A DNA stretch of 12,617 nt, from positions 1-12,617 of the forward strand of contig PMOP01000053.1 of the NCBI GenBank assembly GCA_003161495.1, written 5' to 3'. The notes under the pieces are model-generated. The model ran no database searches, was not told the DNA's origin, and worked only from the letters and a program-made list of their open reading frames with translations. Source of the stretch: Acidobacteriota bacterium (GTDB lineage: Bacteria > Acidobacteriota > Terriglobia > Acidiferrales > UBA7541). Each line of letters opens with the position of its first letter. Positions within the stretch are counted from its first letter, which is position 1. The position numbers and the translations under genes are program-made. Below are positions 6,678 to 12,153 of this stretch, piece by piece.

Positions 6678-7085
6678 TCATGCGGCTGGAGGAGCCGGCC
6701 CATGGCGCGGCACAAGAGTAACGTGGATTTCCGCTGGAGCTACCTGCACGACGGTTGCGCCAAACGGAGTGCCCACCATTTCCGGGGTGATCATCAGAGT
6801 CGTGGTCCCCTCCTTACCGCTCTTCATATCGAGGCGCAGGTTCAGATCGGCTGGGACCATCCGGCGCAACAAAGCCGAGCGGCCGCGCACGCGGATGTGC
6901 GCGACGGTGGGCACGTCCCCGGAAATCTCCAGTTGCGGCGGCATGGTGGTGAATTCCAGCGGGACTTGAAAGCCTACTTCGGCGTAGGGCTCGGCGGTGT
7001 AAGTGGCCCACAGGAGAAATGAAATTGCTAACGCGAGAATTTTCAAGCCCGCGTCGGCGAAAACGTATTTGCGCAGAAAACCCAA
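6678..7085 (-). CDS. YbbR-domain protein, single-domain CdaR-like regulator of the diadenylate cyclase
   Basis: A 135-aa protein with one N-terminal membrane segment (about 13-29, LKILALAISFLLWATYT) and one extracytoplasmic beta-rich YbbR domain (about 34-127), ending in a Pro/Ala tail. The opening, a short basic stretch then a helix with LK.LALAISFLLW, is typical of YbbR/CdaR proteins, which modulate CdaA. Firmicute CdaR usually carries about four YbbR domains; here there is only one, so this is a minimal form. The start is TTG 7085: GGAG (7096-7093) lies 7 nt before it inside the end of cdaA, and the stop of cdaA is only 3 nt upstream, so translation is probably coupled. Its stop at 6678-6680 precedes glmM. 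Confidence 0.88.
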   Translation of the reverse strand: MGFLRKYVFADAGLKILALAISFLLWATYTAEPYAEVGFQVPLEFTTMPPQLEISGDVPTVAHIRVRGRSALLRRMVPADLNLRLDMKSGKEGTTTLMITPEMVGTPFGATVVQVAPAEIHVTLVPRHGPAPPAA

Positions 7086-7088
7086 GGC

Positions 7089-7919
7089 TTATCTCCGCAC
7101 CGGAGTTCGTGACGACGAAATTGCGGCAGGCAAAACCATGGCGGTCCGGCGCCGCGAAATCATTTCGCGCAACCGGTCGCTTAAATCATCCGGGGAAAGA
7201 TTGGTCTCGATCGAGCCCCCGGAAGCTACCGAAATGGAGCCCGTTTCCTCGGAAGTCAGTACTACCAGGCAGTCGCTGTCTTCGGTGATTCCGATCGCGG
7301 CGCGATGCCGCGTGCCCAGTTGTTTCGAGATCATCGTATTGAGCGAAAGCGGAAGAAAACATCCTGCCGCGGCAACGCGCGATCCTTCAATAATTACAGC
7401 ACCGTCATGCAAGGGAGAGCCCGGCCGAAAAATCGAAAGAAGCAAATCATAGGAGAGCTTGGCGTCCAGCGGGATGCCGCTTTCAATATAGGTGCGCAGG
7501 CCGGCTTGCCGTTCAACGACGATGAGAGCGCCGATGCGATTGTGAGAAAAATACTCGGCGGCCATGATAATGTCATCATACGTGCCTTTGGGATTGCGCG
7601 AGGCAAAATTCATCAGGGAGAGATTGCGGCCCACGCGCGACAGGGCCCTGCGGATTTCCGGTTGAAACAGGATGATGAGGGCGATGGCCACGTACGGGAG
7701 CATCGTGGTCAGCAGCCACTCGACCATTTCCAGGCGCGCCCATTGCGCGCCGCGATAAAAAACGAAAAGCAGCGCAAGGGCGATGAGCATTTGCACCGCG
7801 CGAGTCCCACGCAGCAATTTCAGCAAAAAATAAATCAATGCGGCGATGATCAGAATGTCCACTGCGGCCCGGAAATCCAAGCGCGACAGCGGCGTCACGG
7901 GAAGAGCGGCGGCGAGCAT
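7089..7919 (-). CDS. cdaA: Diadenylate cyclase CdaA (membrane-bound c-di-AMP synthase)
   Basis: This enzyme makes cyclic di-AMP from two ATP molecules. Length 276 aa, like Bacillus CdaA (also called DacA). The N-terminus has three membrane helices (about 20-36, 43-57, 68-86). The DAC domain (about 100-250) has the signature LHDGAVII with DGA at 172-174 and GTRHRAAIG with RHR at 204-206, the two catalytic motifs, so it should be active. A basic tail follows (251-276). The ATG at 7919 is the first possible start in frame; no clear Shine-Dalgarno sequence precedes it. It is first in the cdaA-ybbR-glmM operon, with a promoter at 8050-8078 and a leader of roughly 120 nt carrying a hairpin (7946-7981). 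No second cyclase and no c-di-AMP phosphodiesterase is seen in the window. Confidence 0.96.
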   Translation of the reverse strand: MLAAALPVTPLSRLDFRAAVDILIIAALIYFLLKLLRGTRAVQMLIALALLFVFYRGAQWARLEMVEWLLTTMLPYVAIALIILFQPEIRRALSRVGRNLSLMNFASRNPKGTYDDIIMAAEYFSHNRIGALIVVERQAGLRTYIESGIPLDAKLSYDLLLSIFRPGSPLHDGAVIIEGSRVAAAGCFLPLSLNTMISKQLGTRHRAAIGITEDSDCLVVLTSEETGSISVASGGSIETNLSPDDLSDRLREMISRRRTAMVLPAAISSSRTPVRR

Positions 7920-7945
7920 GGTAGTGCCATCTACGGTATCTCAGC

Positions 7946-7981
7946 CATGCTGCCCGGAGCAAGCCGCAGTTTGCCAGCATG
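7946..7981 (-). promoter_or_regulatory. Hairpin in the cdaA 5' leader
   Basis: CATGCTG and CAGCATG (7946-7952 and 7975-7981) form a 7-bp outer stem; inside it GCAA/TTGC can add 4 bp. It ends 26 nt before the cdaA ATG within the predicted leader. I do not recognise a known riboswitch. It may control translation, or it may be chance. Confidence 0.3.
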
Positions 7982-8024
7982 TTTTCAGGAGTCTGTCTCA
8001 GGCTATTGCAGGCTGGAAATACCG

Positions 8025-8052
8025 TTTCCACCCGCGGTTTACGCGGTAATAA
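8025..8052 (+). promoter_or_regulatory. Possible promoter of the AI-2E family gene
   Basis: TTTCCA (8025-8030), a 16-nt spacer and TAATAA (8047-8052), about 27 nt before ATG 8080. The spacer holds a small inverted repeat CCGCG-GTTTA-CGCGG (8032-8046) that could be an operator. The -10 overlaps the -10 of the opposing cdaA promoter. Confidence 0.35.
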
Positions 8053-8078
8053 ATATGCTATGTTGAACAGAGTCGCAA
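8050..8078 (-). promoter_or_regulatory. Probable promoter of the cdaA-ybbR-glmM operon
   Basis: The minus strand has TTGCGA (8078-8073), a 17-nt spacer and TATTTA (8055-8050). Transcription would start near 8043, leaving a leader of about 120 nt before cdaA. It overlaps the divergent promoter at 8025-8052, so the two probably cannot be occupied at once. Confidence 0.5.
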
Positions 8079-8079
8079 T

Positions 8080-9138
8080 ATGCAGATTGAAGACGTCAAA
8101 CTTACCGCGCGATCCAATCCTTCCCAGCGCATCATCGCGGCGGCGATCATCTTCGCCTTTTTGTATTTTGCCTCGGATGTCGTCGTCCCTTTGCTCCTGG
8201 CCGTACTGATTGCCTATTTTCTAGATCCGGTAGTCGCGGTCCTGGAGCGGATCCATATTCCGCGAGCACTGGGAGCACTGGTCGTGATGCTCGGAGTCAC
8301 CGCGCTGTTTGCCGGTTTGGGCTATCTTGTCGTGACTCGCGCGGAACAATTTCTTGCCGACTGGCCGCGTTACAGTGGCGCCATGCGCCACGTGACCACG
8401 GCATTCGACCGCCAGATGACCACCCTGGAAAAAGGAGTCGAGGCGATTTCGCCGGCGCCCGAAAAAGGACGCACCCCGGCGCGCGCCGTTGAGCCGCCCC
8501 CGGTTCGCGAATGGCTGCTTCGAGGAGCAGGATCGTTGTACTCCATTCTGGTCGTGGCTACGTTTGTGCCCTTCCTCGTTTTCTTCATGCTGGCCGCGAA
8601 ACCGCGTATCTGGAAAGCGACGATTGATTTATTCCCGGACGAACATCGGGAACGCGTTCGCGGTGCGCTTGAACAAGTCAGCTTGATGCTCCGAAGTTTC
8701 GTCGCCGGCAATGGCCTCATCGCCATCATCTTGATGCTTTTGAGCTGGGGATTTTTCCTTTTGATTCATCTGGATAATCCGTTTTTGCTGGGCAGCGTGT
8801 CGGGAGTCCTGAATCTGGTGCCGTACCTCGGCGCTGTGCTGGCGTGGATTCCGCCGTTTTTGATCGGTCTGTCGCAATGGAACACTGTTGGTCCATACTT
8901 GGGCATTGCGGCGGTGCTGACCTTTCTTCATTTCGTCGGCTTGAACGTGTTGATGCCCGCGATTGTGGGGCGCCGCGTTCACTTGAATGCCCTGGCAGTC
9001 ACCGCGGCGCTGTTATTCTGGGGATGGATCTGGGGAGCCATCGGGCTGATCCTGGCAATCCCCATCACGGCCACCGTCAAAGTGATTTGCGATTATTCCG
9101 AGGGCTGGGAACCGGTGGGTCGCTGGCTCGGGGAATAG
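8080..9138 (+). CDS. AI-2E family transporter (PerM/YdiK-like membrane protein)
   Basis: A 352-aa inner-membrane protein with the AI-2E (UPF0118) layout: paired hydrophobic helices near the N-terminus (about 19-47 and 60-84), a soluble stretch (about 85-150) here rich in Pro/Arg (TPARAVEPPPVREW), a helix (about 150-172), then a hydrophobic C-terminal half (about 205-335). The family hallmark LNLVPYLGAVLAWIPPFLIG is at about 244-263. Members have been linked to autoinducer-2 or organic-compound export and, in some bacteria, to Na+/H+ antiport; the substrate here cannot be told. Start at ATG 8080, no strong ribosome site. It is 63 nt before the MscS gene in the same direction, possibly one transcript, and divergent from cdaA. 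Confidence 0.9.
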   Translation: MQIEDVKLTARSNPSQRIIAAAIIFAFLYFASDVVVPLLLAVLIAYFLDPVVAVLERIHIPRALGALVVMLGVTALFAGLGYLVVTRAEQFLADWPRYSGAMRHVTTAFDRQMTTLEKGVEAISPAPEKGRTPARAVEPPPVREWLLRGAGSLYSILVVATFVPFLVFFMLAAKPRIWKATIDLFPDEHRERVRGALEQVSLMLRSFVAGNGLIAIILMLLSWGFFLLIHLDNPFLLGSVSGVLNLVPYLGAVLAWIPPFLIGLSQWNTVGPYLGIAAVLTFLHFVGLNVLMPAIVGRRVHLNALAVTAALLFWGWIWGAIGLILAIPITATVKVICDYSEGWEPVGRWLGE

Positions 9139-9160
9139 ATAAAGGAATCTGATTTACCGG

Positions 9161-9186
9161 ATCGCGCGGCGGGGTAACGGCGCGAT
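9161..9186 (+). other. Hairpin between the AI-2E and MscS genes
   Basis: ATCGCGC (9161-9167) and GCGCGAT (9180-9186) form a 7-bp stem with a 12-nt loop. No U-run follows. It could be a pause or processing site that sets different levels for the two genes, or it may have no role. Confidence 0.25.
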
Positions 9187-9201
9187 GTATCGGAATACGA
9201 T

Positions 9202-11073
9202 ATGCAATCCAATCAACGCACAATTCTTATTATTTTGATTGCGCTCTTCGTGCTCACAGGAGCCGGCCTGGTTGTAACCACGGAGTGGGGCGCTCGCACG
9301 GTTTCGCAGTCATCCGCCCCGTTGAACGTCACGCAATCGCCCGTGAACCTTCAGCAATTTCGCAACGCGCAAGCGCTCTCCGAACTTGCCGCCACGCCGC
9401 AAGAGCAGGATCTGGCGCGAGATGTGCTTCGGAAAACCGATCATGAAGTCGATTTCGCATTCGCCGCGGCGCTCTATACAGCGGCGTCTCAACCTGTGCC
9501 TTCCTCTCCCGAAATCAAGTCCATTCTCGAAAGAATCTCAAAAGGCGAACAGGAAGATTCCGAGGTGAATGCGGATGTCGCGCGGCTTACCAAGCTCGTT
9601 GCGGGCGCAAAAGACAATCAGAAAGAAGCTCTGACGCAGCAGCTCGATCTTGCCAAGAGCCGCCAGGAATTGATCGAGGACGAAATCGCCGATGCGCACG
9701 AGGATCTGGAGCGCGCCGGCGGCGATCCGCAAAGGCGAATCCAGCGCATGGTCGACGAATACAACGCCTCGGAGCAGAGCAGCGGCGGCCAGCTGGATCT
9801 CAGCATCGCCGGAAAGCAGGGTGGTTCCGCGGTCCCGGCTTCGAGCTCATTTATCTCTCGCGCACACGCGTGGTACACGTTGCACTCGATTGGCGGCCGC
9901 CTCAATCAGGAAGAACGCGCGGCCACCGCTTCGGCCACCGCATTTTCGGGAACGCATGACAAGCTCGAAGAGCAGCTGGAACAACGGCAATCGCAGCAGA
10001 AGAAAAGTTTAGCCGACGCGGCCGCTGGAAACGCCGCGCCTGCCAATTCGGTTGCCGGCCCGGCCTCCTCATCCAGTAAAACCAGCGATGCAATTTCTTC
10101 CTACAAATCGCTGACCGCGCTGCAGAAAAGAATGTCCGGCCTGGACAACCGCATCCGCAATCAGCAGGACCTTGCCGGAGTCTACGCGCAGTGGGGCCTG
10201 CTCGTTGCTTCGCGGCGCCGCGATTTGTTGCACAGCCTGCTCATTTCCGTCGCACTGATGCTGGCCGTCGGGTTGGCGGTTCTGCTGACCACTAATTTTC
10301 TACAACGAATGTTCGCGCGAGTGGAGCCCGATAAGCAAAGGCTCCTCACCTTGCGCTCGGTCGCGCACATTGTCACGCGCGTCGTGGGCGCCATTCTGAT
10401 CCTCCTGATTATTTTCGGCATGCCCAGCCAGATGGCGACGGTTCTGGCTCTCGCCGGCGCTGGGCTCACGGTGGCGATGAAGGATTTCATCGTCGGATTT
10501 TTCGGCTGGTTCGTGCTGATGGGGAAAAACGGAATTCGCCACGGCGATTGGGTGGAAATCAACGGCGTGAGCGGCGAAGTCGTCGAAATCGGATTGTTCC
10601 ATACCGTGATCCTCGAAACCGGCAACTGGAACGACGCCGGGCATCCCACCGGACGCCGCGTGACTTTCGTCAATAGCTACGCGATCGAGGGCCACTACTT
10701 CAATTTCTCCACTTCCGGACAATGGCTCTGGGACGAATTGCAACTTGCCCTTCCCGTGGATCAGGATCCTTATCCGGTCGCGGAAGAAATTCAGAAAATC
10801 GTGACCAAGGAAACCGAAGCGAACGCGCATCTTGCCGAACAGGAATGGCAACAGATGGGCAGCGCGAACGGTGTTCGTCCCTTTTCAGCCGGCCCTGCAA
10901 TCAGCGTTCGTCCGGCCAATCTCGGATTTGAAATTCAGGTGCGCTACGTGACTCGCGCGAACGAGCGTCACCAGCAGCGGGGAAAACTTTATCTGGCCAT
11001 CGTCGAATTGCTTCGCCGTAAAAATATTCCCGCAACGCCGCCCGTTGCGCCTTCCGCGGCATCGGCAACTTAG
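9202..11073 (+). CDS. Large MscS-family mechanosensitive channel with coiled-coil periplasmic N-terminus
   Basis: A 623-aa protein, more than twice the length of E. coli MscS. A hydrophobic helix (8-26) serves as signal or first membrane segment. Then comes a long soluble region (about 30-340) with coiled-coil stretches (about 125-187 and 254-272, 303-322) and an Ala/Ser-rich linker (272-293). Two membrane helices follow (about 343-363 and 386-406), then the pore helix and MscS domain: VLALAGAGLTVAMKDFIVGF (414-433), HGDWVEINGVSGEVVEIGLF (447-466), a VTFVNSYAIEG segment (487-497) and YFNFS (499-503). These parallel the TM3 and beta-domain motifs of MscS. An insert GNWNDAGHPTGRR (474-486) interrupts the usual beta hairpin. 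Such channels open on membrane tension and release solutes under hypo-osmotic shock. ATG 9202 has only a weak ribosome site. Confidence 0.92.
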   Translation: MQSNQRTILIILIALFVLTGAGLVVTTEWGARTVSQSSAPLNVTQSPVNLQQFRNAQALSELAATPQEQDLARDVLRKTDHEVDFAFAAALYTAASQPVPSSPEIKSILERISKGEQEDSEVNADVARLTKLVAGAKDNQKEALTQQLDLAKSRQELIEDEIADAHEDLERAGGDPQRRIQRMVDEYNASEQSSGGQLDLSIAGKQGGSAVPASSSFISRAHAWYTLHSIGGRLNQEERAATASATAFSGTHDKLEEQLEQRQSQQKKSLADAAAGNAAPANSVAGPASSSSKTSDAISSYKSLTALQKRMSGLDNRIRNQQDLAGVYAQWGLLVASRRRDLLHSLLISVALMLAVGLAVLLTTNFLQRMFARVEPDKQRLLTLRSVAHIVTRVVGAILILLIIFGMPSQMATVLALAGAGLTVAMKDFIVGFFGWFVLMGKNGIRHGDWVEINGVSGEVVEIGLFHTVILETGNWNDAGHPTGRRVTFVNSYAIEGHYFNFSTSGQWLWDELQLALPVDQDPYPVAEEIQKIVTKETEANAHLAEQEWQQMGSANGVRPFSAGPAISVRPANLGFEIQVRYVTRANERHQQRGKLYLAIVELLRRKNIPATPPVAPSAASAT

Positions 11074-11083
11074 CGATGGATTT

Positions 11084-11147
11084 GTAGCGCCCGCCTTCAG
11101 GCGGGCACTTGCTGCTTCCAGGATGCCCGCCTTAAGGCGGGCGCTAC
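11084..11147. repeat. Nested inverted repeat (REP-like), copy 2
   Basis: Arms 11084-11107 and 11124-11147 are inverted copies (23 of 24 positions) around a 16-nt centre. The outer ends are GTAGCGC and GCGCTAC. Each arm folds on its own (GCCCGCC TTCA GGCGGGC on the left). It begins 10 nt after the MscS stop and may serve as that gene's terminator or 3'-end stabiliser. Confidence 0.8.
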
Positions 11148-11184
11148 GTAAGGCAATCATGGATCAGCGACATCGAAAACCAAC

Positions 11185-11203
11185 AGGCTGAAGCCCGTGC
11201 TAC
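11185..11203. repeat. Half copy of the REP-like element
   Basis: AGGCTGAAGCCCGTGCTAC matches the inner part of the right arm of copy 3 (12076-12094) at 16 of 19 positions; all three differences are C/T. No inverted partner arm of its own is nearby, so it looks like a solitary or decayed half. It lies 38 nt after copy 2. Confidence 0.55.
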
Positions 11204-11222
11204 TTGCGTGCTTGTGCGCATA

Positions 11223-11251
11223 TTGCTGGGCGTGTTGCCGAATGCTACGAT
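11223..11251 (+). promoter_or_regulatory. Promoter of the peptidase C26 gene
   Basis: TTGCTG (11223-11228), a 17-nt spacer and TACGAT (11246-11251). Transcription would start near 11258, only about 4 nt before ATG 11262, so the mRNA may be leaderless or nearly so. The -10 overlaps the alternative ATG at 11250, which argues against that start. Confidence 0.45.
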
Positions 11252-11261
11252 GGCTGCATCC

Positions 11262-12023
11262 ATGACCCAGCAAGTTCCTTCCCGGCCGCGCATCGGCGTA
11301 CCGTGGCGCACCTCCGCGGAAGAAGCTGCGGGCCAGCGCGCCAAAATCGATAAATACCTGCACGCCGTGGAAAGAGCGGGCGCGGAAGCGGTGCTGCTTT
11401 CTCTCGCCTCGACGCCCGATTCCTTGAAGCGCGAGGCATTAAGTCTGGACGCGTTCGTTCTCACGGGGAGCCCTGCCGACGTTGATCCGGCGCACTACGG
11501 AGCGAAGCGTCACGCGGCCGCAGCCGATGCCGACGCGGCGCGCGAACGAACCGATTTTGCTTTGCTGGAACACGCGCTCGTCACCGGTAAGCCCGTCCTC
11601 GCCATTTGCTACGGCATTCAATCGCTGAATGTTTTTCTCGGCGGAACTCTTGTCCAGGATATTCCCACCGAGCTCGACACGAAAATATGCCACAGCCCCG
11701 AAGAGGATGAGCTTCCGGATGGCACGGAAACGCCGGACGCCATACACGGAGCAAATTTTGGAATTGGGCGCGTTTTCACCCTCTCCGGCGCGGCTCAGGT
11801 GGAGGTTAACTCCTGGCATCATCAGTCCGTGCTGGAGCCAGGGCAAGGACTGCGCATCACGGCTCGGGCGCCGGACGGAGTAGTCGAGGCAGTCGAGTGG
11901 ACGGAAAATTCCAACTGGGTGGTGGGAGTACAGTGGCATCCGGAAAGAATGCCGGAGGATGCTCTGGCACAATCGCTGTTTAGCGATCTGGTCGCGGCTG
12001 CACGATCGGTGCGGGCGGAGTAG
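11262..12023 (+). CDS. Gamma-glutamyl-gamma-aminobutyrate hydrolase family protein (peptidase C26, PuuD-like)
   Basis: A 253-aa cytoplasmic class-I glutamine-amidotransferase-fold hydrolase; PuuD-type relatives cleave gamma-glutamyl bonds such as gamma-glutamyl-GABA in putrescine breakdown. The nucleophile elbow is LAICYGIQSLNVFLGG with Cys116. The His-Glu pair lies in GVQWHPE (His226, Glu228), so the catalytic triad is complete. FVLTGSPADVDPAHYG (65-80), LVQDIPTEL (130-138) and VNSWHHQS (182-189) are further family blocks. The exact substrate is not shown: no other putrescine genes are present and Tyr follows the catalytic Cys where PuuD, as I recall it, has Arg. I chose ATG 11262 because the promoter at 11223-11251 covers upstream candidates (ATG 11250, GTG 11208). 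The stop codon TAG touches REP-like copy 3. Confidence 0.87.
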   Translation: MTQQVPSRPRIGVPWRTSAEEAAGQRAKIDKYLHAVERAGAEAVLLSLASTPDSLKREALSLDAFVLTGSPADVDPAHYGAKRHAAAADADAARERTDFALLEHALVTGKPVLAICYGIQSLNVFLGGTLVQDIPTELDTKICHSPEEDELPDGTETPDAIHGANFGIGRVFTLSGAAQVEVNSWHHQSVLEPGQGLRITARAPDGVVEAVEWTENSNWVVGVQWHPERMPEDALAQSLFSDLVAAARSVRAE

Positions 12024-12094
12024 TGGCGCAGGCTTCAGCCTGTGGGTTTTGGTTCCTGCAAGGATTAAAACCCATAGGCTGAAGCCTGCGCCAC
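12023..12094. repeat. Nested inverted repeat (REP-like), copy 3
   Basis: Arms 12023-12050 and 12067-12094 are inverted copies (27 of 28 positions) around a 16-nt centre. The outer ends are GTGGCGC and GCGCCAC. Each arm contains AGGCT TC AGCCT or its complement and ends inward in TTTT or AAAA. It starts on the last base of the peptidase stop codon. The left hairpin followed by GGGTTTTGG could work as a terminator. Confidence 0.82.
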
Positions 12095-12137
12095 AAATTC
12101 TTGGCAACCTTTATGACCTTTGCGCTCTTCCATGTAA

Positions 12138-12150
12138 GTGGAGGTTCCAC
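12138..12150 (+). promoter_or_regulatory. Ribosome binding site inside a small hairpin
   Basis: GGAGG at 12140-12144 lies 9 nt before GTG 12154 and decides that start over ATG 12175. The same bases belong to the small inverted repeat GTGGA-GGT-TCCAC (12138-12150), which would partly hide the ribosome site when folded. The stem is only 5 bp with a 3-nt loop, so the effect may be modest. Confidence 0.45.
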
Positions 12151-12153
12151 CCT

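Noticed and set aside
362..12094. CRISPR-like array or tRNA genes
   Set aside because: The repeats are few, kilobases apart and internally palindromic with no regular spacers. No cloverleaf-like sequence was seen on either strand.
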